A stretch of 64,000 nt of DNA from Rhizopus arrhizus (GCA_024220505.1 JAKZZE010000002.1:1302001-1366000); one strand, 5' to 3'; positions 1 to 10,969 are shown, counted from the first letter of the stretch. Program-made: numbers and translations. Notes: generated by a model from the letters alone, not told the origin.

Positions 1-2
1 CA

Positions 3-128
3 GAAGCCAATGAAAAAGCTCTTTATTTGCTTTATGGGCAACTCGAAAATGAAAAGGAGCGCAGACTTAGAGGTGTCATTCCAGATGATTTATTGGAAGA
101 TGAGCCAATCAATTCACTAACTCCTTAA
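3..128 (+). CDS. 3' end of an unidentified gene (partial)
   Basis: An open frame enters from the window edge and ends at TAA 126-128, giving the last 41 residues of a protein. The tail is charged and helical, with ENEKERRLRGVIPDDL followed by an acidic LLEDEP stretch. Composition and codon use match the other genes here, and a pyrimidine-rich 3' flank follows. The rest lies outside the window, so I do not assign a family. The frame could also be the last exon of a spliced gene. Confidence 0.6.
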   Translation, partial: EANEKALYLLYGQLENEKERRLRGVIPDDLLEDEPINSLTP

Positions 129-408
129 AATCAATTCTACTCACTTTCTCTTTATTTACTTGCCTACACCCACACTTACCCCACACACTTGCCAAAAACC
201 CATAAAAAAAAGTAAATATAACCAACGCACTCACCCTCCCTTTTTTCTTTCTTTCTTTGCAATACATTTATTGTATGATAGTAATAAAAAAAAAAAAACA
301 AAAAACAAAAAAAAAAAGAATTAAAATTTTTTAATAATATCTTATATAAATTGTTTTTATTCGCTTTTCAGAATGTTTCAATTATAATAAAGAGAGTAAT
401 TGATTTAT
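129..408. other. Convergent intergenic stretch with A-rich tract
   Basis: These 280 bases lie between the end of the plus-strand partial gene and the 3' end of the minus-strand carotenoid oxygenase. They are C/T-rich first, then A-rich (about 285-320), as expected for two 3' UTRs facing each other. I see no gene in it. Confidence 0.6.
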
Positions 409-2510
409 TCAAGAAGTAGACCTTAAACGATAGCTACCGTGAGCAAAACTAAGTGGGATTAATTTGTTCAATTGGGATTTTGCTATCACTGATAAATTTT
501 GAGCATTCAACACCAGTAAAAATGAAGTATTTCTTGCAGCGTCCATGACAACACTGATCAATACACCTGAATCCTCTTCTTCATCTTTTTCTGCTGCTTG
601 GTCTTTGGGTTTTGGTATAAACTGTGCCTCACTTGGATAACAGTTGGCTTCATGCCATGAAGCAACCACAGTACTATTGTTTACATCCTTTATAGAAAAA
701 TTAGCCTTGTTAAAGTATACAAAGAATAAAAAACTTACAAGTTTGATAATAGAATCCCAAATTTTACTGTTACCAGTATTTCCAAGTCCATAAGCAAACG
801 AGTATTTATGCATTTTATAAAGCGGATTTACTTGTGGTAATTCCAATGTGGCCTCTGAGATTCTCTCATATTTAACAACTGGCATCCAAGCATGCCAACC
901 AGCAGATCCTGTCGCATTCTCTGGCTGACCTGCTTGACCTGTTACGTAATTCCAAACAGTGCCAATACGAGAAGTGACACTGATGGCAGAAGGAATATAG
1001 GAGTTGTTGTCCAAATAGATCTTATTGGCTTCATGTTGTGGGTTTGCCAACACAAATCGTCTTACTTCTGAGGAAGGTAGGCTTTCCATATCAGCATCTC
1101 TCATTTTTTCAGTTGCAAACCTGTGAACAATCGTATCATCCTCATAGCACACCATGTCAACTGTGATATTTCCATGAACATCTTCATAGGCATTCACTTG
1201 ATTTAAAGAGAAGCATGCATTAGATCGATAGCAAGCAATCACTTCTTTATCTACGCGAGAGATGACATAAAACAAGGTAGGTTCAGAGTGATAAAAGGTA
1301 AAGGAATCCAAGACGCTTTCATTCCAAGCAAATCGGACAGCACCTGAATTAGCCAGCATAGGATGAATGACCATAACAATATAGTTGGGTGTTAAAGCAA
1401 ATCCATTTACCCAACCTGTAGGTGCATTCCAGATGGTAGTGATCGGATGACCTTTAGGTTCCTGATTAGAAATAGAAAAGAAGTGGTACCGAGTGGTTCG
1501 ATAGCCAATCTCCATAGTGAAGTTGATATATTCGCCAGTCTCAGGATCAATTTGGCCATTAGGAGAAGAGCTATATCCTTTAAAGTCGGCATTAATTTCA
1601 TCCCAGGTTTGAACTTGTGTGGGAGTTAAATCAAATGGATCTAATTCTTGAATCTAAAAGTAAAGAAATTAGAATATGAACAAAGTACACGTCTTTCTAT
1701 TTTTTACATGATTGGCAAAGTTTTGTGTAAATAAACGTCCATCAAGACCAGGTACTTGAGTCATGATACGCTGATTACAAGGCACACGGTCAGGTTTTGG
1801 CTTTTTCCCGTTATTTAGAAATTTGATAAGCATTGTCTGGTTGGGATGCGTCTTGAACAGACCAGCAGGAAAATTGGGTGCATATCCATGATGGTCTCTA
1901 ATTTTTTCAACCAGTCGCTTTGTGGTCAAACGATGACGATAAGTGATTGTATTTCTTTCTCCATTGATATCAAAACGGTTTACTAGGGGAAGGCTGGCCT
2001 CCTTAAAATGTGAATTATTTGGGGAAATACCAACAAAAAAAAACTTACGCATCAAACCAATGCCCTAAAGTAAAAGTGGCTGTTGCACTTTGGAGAATAC
2101 CGTCTATTTCAATCTTTCTCGTATATTTCACGTCATACGTTCCAGGACCAATGGTGTAGTGTTCACTAACAAGCCAATCTGGAAGTTGACCATCGACTTC
2201 CAAGTCAACAACTTGCTTAGAATCGGTCGTATTACAGAATCCCTGATTTTTAACATGAGCAACTATGAGCATGTACTTTTTTTTTTTATTTTTACAAAAG
2301 ATTTACCTTTGTATGAGAAGTATCCTCTTTAGCAGATTCATCTGGGGCTGTAGCTGAAGGAGTTCGGCTCAAGTTTGGTTGGCCTTGATCATTTAATAAA
2401 GATCTGTTATCTACTATACTAGTGTCATCTTTTGCTACAATTGGTTGAAGAGGATAGTCTGGTTCTGATTGAATTTGTAAAGAAGGGTTGGTATCTTCAA
2501 TATCACTCAT
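409..2510 (-). CDS. Carotenoid cleavage oxygenase-like protein, iron ligands largely lost
   Basis: Five exons (2510-2307, 2242-2049, 1993-1708, 1653-739, 687-409) join in frame to a 625-residue protein of the RPE65/carotenoid cleavage dioxygenase family. Family landmarks are GFCNT near residue 69, the SWHEANCYPSEAQF block in the last exon, and a C-terminal FAHGSY. Active members bind Fe(II) with four histidines. Here the first site reads SSPNGQIDP (about 257-265), the second WVNGFALTPNY (Asn311) and the third LNQVNAYED (about 378-386). Only the C-terminal His616 is obvious. So the fold is likely kept but catalysis is doubtful. Related enzymes in Mucorales cleave beta-carotene for trisporoid signalling. 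The first 68 residues are polar and probably disordered. The intron splitting exons 4 and 5 is 51 bases. Family call is firm; function is open. Confidence 0.9.
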
Positions 2511-3340
2511 ATGAAAAAAACAAAAGAAAAAGTGAAAGAAAAAGAAAAAACCAGCCAGAAGAATATTCCAAGAAAGAGCATGGAAATCATTAACAGCACT
2601 AGCATACAGGTCACATGACTTGCAATAAAAATAATGCAAAGCAGACTGAATACTTTAACAATTGATAATTTAACAACATAGCCCAAGTGATCATCAATCG
2701 GCGAAGCTTATAACAGCAAAAATCAGGCTTGTACATGAAACTTAGTAGTAAATAATAAAATCTTAACTAGCTTTTTTAAGCCCAAATTTTAACAACTATT
2801 CAAACGCGGTCGTACACTCTGCGGAAAAAAGCCTCAGGCTATTTTAAAAGTTCGGCAGAATACAGGCTTTTAACCTAAAACGAGACGATTGCAAAAAAAA
2901 AAAAAAAAACTGGATGATTGGAAAATTTTATTGGACAAATTCATTTTTATTGGAGATCATTGCAAACTTTCAAGTGAGACAATAAATTTTTTTGTAAACC
3001 TTCTCAAAATTATTATTAGATACTTCTCAAGAGACTATTACAGAAACGTTAATATATACTCTACAGTAGTTAATGCTATAACCATTTTTACCATTTCATA
3101 AGCTGGAAAGTAAAAAACATGTCATCAAAGTTAATATTCTCCAATCAAATTATGCTATCGCTTACAAGTTTGTTATAATAAGTGCATTTTGCTGAATAAG
3201 TAACTAATCCGTATTTTCAACAAAGCGATGTCGATAAACTTAAAAAAGAGCTTCCTCAATCTAAATTAAAAAAGAGAAAGGCCGAAACAGAGACAATGAA
3301 AAAGCCTTTGGAGAAGGGCACAACATCCTAGACTAAAATC
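2511..3340. other. Intergenic region upstream of the oxygenase gene
   Basis: About 830 AT-rich bases that include the promoter side of the minus-strand oxygenase gene. Open frames here (for example 2889-3101) are short, A/T-driven and show no family resemblance. No RNA gene or repeat was recognised. Confidence 0.5.
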
Positions 3341-3366
3341 TTGTATAAAAGATACTCAAACCCTAC

Positions 3367-3642
3367 TTGTACCATCCCAATAATGGTTTCACTCGCACCC
3401 ATTCTATCAAGTGTCTCGATGTGCAGAGGCGTCTTCAACTACCAATATCTATCGAAGATCCTATGTCTTTTATTCTTAATAAGCTTCCTCTCAAAAAGTT
3501 TCGATCTTCTCATGAAGCATCTGCTTGGTCTGTTCGCTGGTCCGCTGTCTGTATTATCCTGCATGAAGTGGATTATCTATTTCATGATCAAATTCCTCCT
3601 TCTCTTGATCCTGGTGCCAAACTGATGAACTGGCTGTCCTAG
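3367..3642 (+). pseudogene. Isolated coding remnant, possibly a LINE ORF2 C-terminal tail
   Basis: A 91-codon open frame encodes a segment around LPISIEDPMSFILNKLPLKK, followed by a Trp-rich part (SAWSVRWSAVCIILHE) and a closing LDPGAKLMNWLS. The composition is that of real protein rather than random AT-rich DNA. A C-terminal layout of this kind (Pro-x-Ser-Phe-Leu-Leu-Asn, then RW, then a final W) resembles what I recall of reverse-transcriptase ORFs in Mucorales, but I cannot confirm it. No matching N-terminal portion is present upstream, so it is a truncated relic or an exon of an unrecognised gene. Confidence 0.35.
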
Positions 3643-3934
3643 TAGTAGTGCTAGTATTTCAATACGGTTTCTGATTTCTTTAAATTTTATACTTTTTCTC
3701 CCTCTTGCCTCTTGAGGGTTTTTTATTACTTTTTATCATTTCAGATCTGATCTGGGCAAGTACAGTACAGTTAAGTTACTATGTGCTCACTCGTCATTTA
3801 TATTAAAAATTTTATAGATAAAATATTATTTAATCGTAATAAAAGATAGTTTTGGTTTCTGAAAAGAAATTAAAATTGAAGAATACATAGGAAAGCTATG
3901 AAATAAATAAAACATATTTAATATGTCATCGAGT

Positions 3935-4410
3935 ATCCATATGTTCTGGAAATAAGACAACATCTTTTTGGCATGTCGTGGAGTTTTTGTTCTGCTTCCT
4001 TACTAAAGTTCCAATGGGCGTTTTCTGTTAGCAAGCTAGTGATCTCTAACAGCTGCAAGACACCTCCAACTATTCTAAATATTACTTGATAAGGCTGAGG
4101 TCTGGGCTTTGAACAAGTCTTTTATCGAAAGAGCTGAGATTGTTTAATTGCTTCCGTCATCAAGAATATGAGCCCATGGTAGCAAGGAGTATTATACATC
4201 TGAAAAATATGACTGGATTTCATGTCGTCAAGAATCCAAGAGGATCAATCTCTTGCTGAGGATATTGTCGCATTCGTCTTGATCTAATGCGACATCAATA
4301 CCAATAAGCAGATCAATTATCGTTTGTTGTAAAGTAGACTCACATCATTAGTGATTCAATCTATAGTTTGTTGTTGACCGAATATAAGTTGTAAGACACC
4401 TCTTACTATT
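3935..4410 (-). pseudogene. Decayed coding remnant with an internally repeated segment
   Basis: Reading the minus strand, 4410-4360 gives IVRGVLQLIFGQQQTID then a stop. 4341-4200 gives a 37-codon open stretch (LLIGIDVALDQDECDNIL) then a stop and more coding-like sequence. 4077-3938 gives a further 46-codon open stretch that begins IVGGVLQLLEITSLLTEN. The IV(G/R)GVLQL start occurs twice, at 4410 and 4077, so the segment looks duplicated and then broken by stops and shifts. I do not recognise the family. A decayed mobile-element gene or a dead lineage-specific gene are both possible. Confidence 0.35.
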
Positions 4411-4479
4411 CATTTTAAGCTCTCTTTGTCGATTATCTTTGGCACTGAGATAGAAACATGGTTGTCTGACTAGACAGCC

Positions 4480-5465
4480 TTGTTCTAATATTCTTTATCT
4501 CATGAGAATTGTTGTTTAACGTAATAAAAGTAATTTTTCATATATTTATCAGTCATCAGAAGTTTACTGGCCAACAAGATGAAAAGCTGCTTTGCAGATA
4601 GTCATGCATGATGGCTCTGATATTGAGATTGAAATACATTTAATGAATAGCCATAGGAGTCTTAGGTAATTGACAACTTCGCAATTTGCTAAAATTCAAA
4701 TCATCCTTGATCAATCTCTTTGGTTTCTAATCTTTTTAAATGGTATTTATACCTTTTCTCCTCTTTTTCTTTTTACTTTATTTCAAGCGGGAACACTTTT
4801 TAAAGAAAAATGTAAATTATATATCGTTAAGTTATTAGTAACCACTCTATGTAAGTTCCTTGTTTCTCCCCTTATCCTCTCTTTCTCTCTTTTTTATTTT
4901 TATTTTTATGGTAACAAGCTGTAAATCCTGTATGTAACATTGCATTAAAGACAATAATCGAATTCAACTTAAAGGGCCCATGCTTTCTTCTGTTCATTAA
5001 ATGTATCTTTAGCGCTTAATCATCTAATTTATACTTTATCTTGAACAATCTTATATTATATTTCATGATTATCCTATTTATATGTGTTTAACTAATTTAT
5101 AACTTTATGAATTTTGTAATAACATTTGTTTAGCATTCAATTGTTTAAAAATGTCATTCATTTGATGAATTGTTGTATACACTATATCTTTCAAAACGTT
5201 CTTTTTGAATGTAGGCTTACACTTTTTATATAAGTATAAAAAGGATCATTTTTAATTATTTTTGTTAATTTAAATAAACATCCAGTGTTTTTTTCTATTT
5301 AGTGAAAGCTTAATTGGTTCAGGACTCAAAAAATGTAATATAATTGAATATACTGTAGCATAAAGATGAAATATTGTATTTTCTGTGAGACAAAAGAAAC
5401 AGCATGGTGCTTGTCCATGTTTAATAAAATTGGAAGGGGCAATAAAGGTATCAATTGCAAAATAT
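4480..5465. other. Intergenic region
   Basis: AT-rich sequence downstream of the minus-strand ATG4 gene. The open frame at 4670-4924 is hydrophobic by base composition (poly-T codons) and lacks family features. I see no gene here. Confidence 0.5.
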
Positions 5466-7172
5466 TTATTCTTTATCGCTAATATCCAATCTGTGTTCTT
5501 CATCGCTCATGATACCAAAATCATTTTCACTACATACATCATTATAGTCTGGTACTCTTTGTTGGATTGAAATAATAGGGCTGCACTCTTTTGATGACTT
5601 TCATTAAGCCAAAAATAATTAATAAATATTAAGAAATCAAATACAATATGTACCTTTGTAATTTGTTGACATAATAAGTCAAACTCTCTTGTATTTCGAC
5701 AGTAAAACCCAATTAGCATAGAAGGATCAATGTTGGATATATGTATTTTTCGTGGAATGATACAGTGATAAGTATTAAAATCTTTTTTTGTATATTGAAA
5801 CAAACTCTTTGTTTCCAGTGCTGGTCTGGAATAGTGTGGGTCAAGGTAAATTAATTCATCCCCCTGGAGACCAACAAAATAAAGGGATGAATTTGGCCGT
5901 CCTCCTGCAATTCCAATAAATGAAGGAGTTTCAAAGCACGATTTTAAACTTTTGTAATATGTTGGATGTAGAGAGTCGATACCTAATCGTAATGCAACTA
6001 GAATCAATACAGGTTTAAATGTGTCAGATTTGACAACTGATGATTGAGGGGTACTAGCATCATATAAATGTTTTGCTTCTTCTCTTTCTTTCTTATCTTC
6101 TAAAGATTCCAAGTTTCCAAAGTCTCTTCTAGACTTTTTCCCTGTTGCTGCATCGTGCACCTCATCTTTATATATTACTCCATCAGTTGCAACGTAAACA
6201 GATAAATTTGCTGGAGTAAAGTCCAAAACTAGCGCTCTAAGACAAGAATTTTTTTTTAATTTGTCAACCTTTGTTTATCATATCTGGATAAACGAACTGT
6301 TTACTCTATGACTCGGCTAATAGTGCTAGGTCCAAACCATTCACCAATATTTTTTCCAAGTTGTTTTCCCAAAAGCGCTATTCTGTGTATTGAAAAGGGC
6401 GCTCTTGGTGATAGCTCATCAAGAAACCAATGCACAATCTATTAACAGAAATATTCAATTAAATCTTATTCGCTATTCCTTCAGACATTTCTTTGTTGCC
6501 TTATTATATTCTTTTCGTGTCGTTTGATTTTGTGTTTGACGTCTCCAATCTGTCAATGAAACGTGTTACAGTGAACCAATAAACGTTAGATTTTTATTTA
6601 CCTCTTCCCAAGAAATGGATGATTAATGTGTTGGCTAGTAAGCTCTGCCCACTTCTCAGCATACACCCCCAACCAATGTCTGTTTTATGATTTGATGGGC
6701 GAATTGGAGGATAATTGTGGCGGTAAGTCATCCATAATCGGGAAGTAAAGTCATCGTAGAAATCGGGCGGCCAACGCAAATACATATTGTTGTTATCTTC
6801 TTCGCTTATTTCTTCTCCTGGACTTTTAAACATAATATCTCTTTGTGCCTCTATGAGGGCTTGTTGAACATGATCAGTTGGATTTACAATATAGGAACGA
6901 CCTAATATCCAAATAGTGTTATGGTTCATGTCATTCTGCTGTTGTTGCTGCAAAAACGAATTAGAAAATTCTGAACCTGAAGTCCATAAATTTGAAACAA
7001 AGTGGCCAAGCTTTAGAGGTATCTCTGCTGCTAAATAGGATGAATTGGTGATCAGCTTGTCTTTAAGTGGTGCAGTACTAAGATGATTGCTGTTTTGAGG
7101 CTGCGGTAGTTCAGTGGATCCAACATTTCGATTAATGTGCATTTCCTTCTTTTTCTTTTCAGAGCTTGTCAT
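5466..7172 (-). CDS. ATG4: Cysteine protease ATG4 (autophagy)
   Basis: Five exons (7172-6602, 6549-6500, 6438-6305, 6236-5654, 5597-5466) give a 489-residue C54-family protease. In this family the enzyme trims the C terminus of Atg8 to expose its glycine and later removes Atg8 from phosphatidylethanolamine, in the cytosol. The nucleophile is Cys170 in GWGCMLRSGQ. Asp384 and His386 in LDPHYSRP complete the triad. FSIHRIALLGKQLGKNIGEW and EWFGPSTIS are further signatures. The N-terminal 90 residues are polar and variable, with a Gln run. Exon 2 to exon 3 requires a GC-AG intron (6499-6439), since no GT donor keeps phase. The C terminus ENDFGIMSDEE is acidic, like the tails of yeast Atg4. An earlier ATG upstream is in frame but begins a hydrophobic AT-rich stretch, so I chose MTSSEKKKK. 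Confidence 0.93.
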
Positions 7173-8417
7173 AATGCTTAATAAATAGGTAAGAGTAAAT
7201 TGAATTGTGTGCAATAATACAAGAAACGTAAAAAATAGAAAGAAGAGTAAGAACTTTTGATCAGACAAAAAAAAACAACCAATCAAATTAAACTAAGTGC
7301 ATAAAAAATATGTGATGTGGTTTGTAACAATCTTACTGAGAAGCTTAATAAAAAGAGAAAGACACTTGACCTCTTTTTCTATTAAAAAAATCAAATGGTT
7401 TGTTTGATTAACTGTCAATGTCCAAGTATGAAATCCTTCCATCATTTTTTTTTTTGAAATGTTGTTCTTGGGAGAATGTTACGCCATATTTAATATAAAG
7501 ATTGAGTAGCATGGCTTCCATAAAGTTAAGCAATTAATCATTAAGCAAAGATAAAAATCTATATTTCACTTTTCAATAAGATTAAACTTATGAAACAAAA
7601 TAAGAAACAGGAATAAAATGCCTGAAGAAACGCAAATACTTCAAATAATCTTGAATAAATAAATAAAAAAAAAAAAGAAAAAGCTTTTTACAATTATTCA
7701 TGATTGAAAACTATCAAGTTTAATTATGAACTGTTCATTGACTTGTTTTTTAGCATTTACTTCAAGATGACGCCTCCGTCTGCATAAATATAACAATTAC
7801 GCTACGCTTTTCAAAACTGCTATTGCTAAAAACACTACTTTTTATTACAAGAGCCATATGAATGATCATACCTTATAGAAAGAATATCAATTTGATAAAA
7901 GCTGAAGGCTCCATACGATTTCCATGTAATAAAGCATTATTAAAATTAAGCAAGCGTTGTGTAGATTACATATGGTTACCCTTCGTCATTACAAAGAAAA
8001 ATCAAGTTAGAATATAAGAAATATATAATGTTTTGTTTATATCAAGTATTCATTAAAAGAAACAGGAGGTACCTGTTTAACAGTTGTACCTTTTCTTAAA
8101 ATATTCAAATATGTCTTCTAATAATTAATCTAATAATACTTGGGTGCTCCCAAAAAACTTGCAAGCTATTTGCATTTTTATCTAACAAGAATGTCTTTTC
8201 TCGACAATTTATTTGAAACGGATAACTTTTTCAAGTTGCAGACCAGTTACATAAACAGCCATCTTGTAATCATTTGGAAGAGTTTTATGCCTTCGCAACT
8301 AGATTGTGCCTTGATGATAACTCGTATACTGCTTTTGATAATTATATATAAAGACTCTAGTTTCAACTGAACGTAAAAATTTCTTAACAAAAAAAAAAAA
8401 AGAACTTTCTTCGAAAA
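7173..8417. other. Divergent promoter region between ATG4 and the repeat-protein gene
   Basis: About 1.2 kb of AT-rich sequence between two divergently transcribed genes, so it should hold both promoters. The open frame 8140-8370 starts with a non-ATG codon and has no family features. No RNA gene recognised. Confidence 0.5.
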
Positions 8418-9539
8418 ATGACTAAGCCTACCAGTATCTTTGCTATTGCTGCTTCCTTTCTTTTATTGATCCAAAATGCAAATGGTGCCCCTGTGACTAC
8501 AGACAAAGGAAAAGGACGTGTTGAACATTTCAAATTCAAAGAAACTAATTTTGGTACTATTTTGTGCAAGACCATCGACGAAGAAACCGCCAAGTCTGTA
8601 ACGGCCTCTTTGAGCGAAACGTTCAGTGGTAAGCATATGGATAAACGACGTAGTGACAAGTTTGAGTTCCTTTTCTGTTTGAATTCTGTAATATCCAAGT
8701 CCAAACTTAACAAAGTTGATGGAAAGGATGGTAAACGCGGTTATTACAATAAGGATGGCAAATACGACGATCAGTACAACGATCAGTACGACGATAAGTA
8801 TGATGACAAGTATGATGGCAAGTATGATGGCGAGTATGATGGCGAGTATGATGACAAAAAAGGTGGCGAGTATGATGGCGAGTATGATGACAAGTATGAT
8901 GATAAGTACGACGATGAGTATGATGGCAAGTATGATGACAAGTACGACGATGAGTATGCTGGCGAGTATGATGGCAAGTATGATGGCGAGTATGATGGCA
9001 AGTATGATGACAAGTATGATGGTGATTACAATGACAAGTACGATGGCAAGTATGATGACAAAAAAGGTGGCGAGTACGACGGCAAGCATGATGGCGAGTA
9101 TGATGGCGAGTATGATGACAAGTATGATGACAAGTATGATGACAAGTATGATGACAAGTATGATGACAAGTATGATGGTGATTACAATGACAAATACGAC
9201 GATAAGTATGATGACAAGTATGATGACAAAAAAGGTGGCGAGTACGGTGGCAAGTACAACGACAAGTACGACGAGTATGATGGCAAGTATGATGACAAGT
9301 ACGACGAGTATGATGGCAAGTATGATGACAAAAAGGGTGGCGAGTATGGTGGCGATTACGATGACAAGTATGATGACAAGAAAGATGGCGAGTACGATGG
9401 CAAGTACAATGATAGTTATGAGGGCTACAAGAAGGATGATGGCCTCAAAAAGCGAGATGACTACAAAAAACATAATGGCTATAAGAAACACGGTGGCTAC
9501 AAGAAACATGGTGGTTACAAGAAACATGATTCTAAATAA
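8418..9539 (+). CDS. Secreted acidic Tyr/Asp/Lys tandem-repeat protein
   Basis: A single-exon 373-residue protein. Residues 1-23 are a clear signal peptide (FAIAASFLLLIQNANG, cleavage probably before Ala-Pro-Val). Residues 24-100 form a non-repetitive domain with two cysteines (ILCKT and FLFCLN) and dibasic sites (MDKRRSD, DGKRGYY) that a Kex2-type protease could cut. From about residue 114 to 335 the chain is built of four-residue units of the form (D/G)(K/E)YD, almost all carrying Tyr. They are interrupted by DDKKGGEY, which appears four times, and once as DDKKDGEY. The C terminus switches to a basic His repeat (GYKKHG units). I know no family with this layout. Extracellular matrix, spore-coat or metal-binding roles are guesses based on Tyr, Asp and His content. 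The frame is supported by the signal peptide, and a long antisense frame is only a by-product of the repeat. Confidence 0.85.
   Translation: MTKPTSIFAIAASFLLLIQNANGAPVTTDKGKGRVEHFKFKETNFGTILCKTIDEETAKSVTASLSETFSGKHMDKRRSDKFEFLFCLNSVISKSKLNKVDGKDGKRGYYNKDGKYDDQYNDQYDDKYDDKYDGKYDGEYDGEYDDKKGGEYDGEYDDKYDDKYDDEYDGKYDDKYDDEYAGEYDGKYDGEYDGKYDDKYDGDYNDKYDGKYDDKKGGEYDGKHDGEYDGEYDDKYDDKYDDKYDDKYDDKYDGDYNDKYDDKYDDKYDDKKGGEYGGKYNDKYDEYDGKYDDKYDEYDGKYDDKKGGEYGGDYDDKYDDKKDGEYDGKYNDSYEGYKKDDGLKKRDDYKKHNGYKKHGGYKKHGGYKKHDSK
8758..9420 (+). repeat. 12-base coding minisatellite
   Basis: Tandem, imperfect 12-base units close to gatgacaagtat / gatggcgagtat encode the Tyr-Asp repeat of the secreted protein. Unit variants alternate GAC/GGC and AAG/GAG. 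A longer punctuating unit containing gacaaaaaaggtggcgag recurs at irregular 100-200 base spacing, which suggests expansion by unequal exchange. The whole array keeps the reading frame. Confidence 0.9.
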
Positions 9540-9829
9540 TTTGCTTAAACATTATATGATCATTGAAGCTATCAAAAACTGATTGTTACAATTAGTGCTT
9601 TTGAAATAAAAAAGTTTAAATACTTTATTCAATCTGCCTTTAATAATGTGTGTATTGTAGAAGCTTAATGCATAATTAGTTATCAAGCAAGGGAAAAAGC
9701 ATAGTATTGATTAAACAAGTGAATAAGGTACTTTTTTTTATAAAAGTTTTATTTTATTTACATAGCTCAAGAAGCATTGACCCTTCTTTTTTTATTCTAA
9801 ATGCTGCATTCTTTTTTTTTCTTTTTCTT

Positions 9830-10969
9830 TTACCAATCTAACCAAGTCTTAAAATATTCACAATTTATAGGAGAAATAGGACCATCCTCTACGCAAAAGC
9901 TAAATACAGGGCATTTTCCGCAAGGAGTTTCTGTTACAGCTTCTGTAGGTAATCGACTGATGGCTTTCCTGATAGCTTTGTAAGACCATTGAGCTAAACC
10001 GTCTTGTCCCGAGTCATCTTCTTCATCACTGAAATCCTCCATACCAGCCATGAATGGCAACTTTTTTTCTATATCACCGTCATATACAAGAATGTCTAAT
10101 ATACTTTCAATATCTTTAACGGATAAATCAATAGAAGAGATACGAGACTCTGTAATAAAACGTCTCACTTCACTCGCAGTCGCATAATGTTCATGATCTG
10201 CTCCAAAGACTGCATCTGGTATACCCTCAATACGTGGAAAACTCTAATGGTTGCTGGTTATTTCTCTAAAATCTATATGGAAAGAAGACTTACTCTTGAG
10301 GCAATATATTTTAAACAAGCAGCTTTCAAACTGTCAATGAATTCAGTGTCAAGCTCCTGATCGGTATACCAGGCACCACCAGTTACTTCACTTGATGGTG
10401 TTAAATTAAACAGCATATAGATTTTACGTGTAGGATATTTGACATGCTTCACAGCCTTAATTTCTTGCTTTTGTTCCAGTTGTTTAAGTGTACGGTTGAG
10501 TACAATGGTATGGAGATTGGTTGTCTTTTTCAAATCTTTTGTCCAAATACCGTTATTTCCTGCAGCGCGAATTGTATTGTAAACTAAACGAGCATCATCA
10601 TTTAATTTGCTTGCTCTATAATAAAGGGTAAGCAATTAATAGTCTCGATAATCAGAATGCCATACTTCTCAGCATCTCTCAAATCAATAGCTTTAAGCAT
10701 ATTCTCATTATCCACATTGATAATTTCCAGAGCATTCTGTGAGAATAAAATATTAGAGTTATTTCTATTCAAAACCTCTTTTTTTTGTATATGTTACTTA
10801 CCTTTTTCAATAGAGAGTTCATGGCAGTATAAGCATCTTGAATGTCCATAGATTCAGGACGATCCGTAAACTTGATTCCCTTTGTTGACGAGAAAACATA
10901 TTGATAAAAGGTCCATTCATTAGCAGACAATCCGAAAGGAGGCACTTCACCTGTCTTTGGATCTGCCAT
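9830..10969 (-). CDS. RPC34: RNA polymerase III subunit C34 (RPC6)
   Basis: Four exons (10969-10802, 10736-10666, 10615-10294, 10243-9830) encode 324 residues. The protein has tandem winged-helix domains and belongs to the Pol III-specific C82-C34-C31 subcomplex, which contacts TFIIIB and helps open promoters of tRNA and 5S genes in the nucleus. The conserved block GNNGIWTKDLKKTTNL and the signature VTGGAWYTDQELDTEF are both present. The C terminus carries four cysteines (295, 298, 304 and 315, in CGKCPVFSFC and INCEYF) that match the iron-sulfur cluster motif of human RPC6. Length equals the family norm. An acidic DFSDEEDDSGQD insert sits before the cluster. Confidence 0.95.

Noticed and set aside
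5270..5503. 77-codon minus-strand frame at the 3' end of ATG4
   Set aside because: It overlaps the true last exon in another frame and has no independent support.
8463..9527. 354-codon antisense open frame opposite the repeat protein
   Set aside because: It is a shadow of the 12-base repeat (Val/Ile/Leu-only translation). The plus frame has a signal peptide and the real start.
8716..9582. 288-codon frame in the second plus phase of the repeat gene
   Set aside because: Its Met/Ser/Thr monotony is a frame-shifted reading of the same minisatellite.
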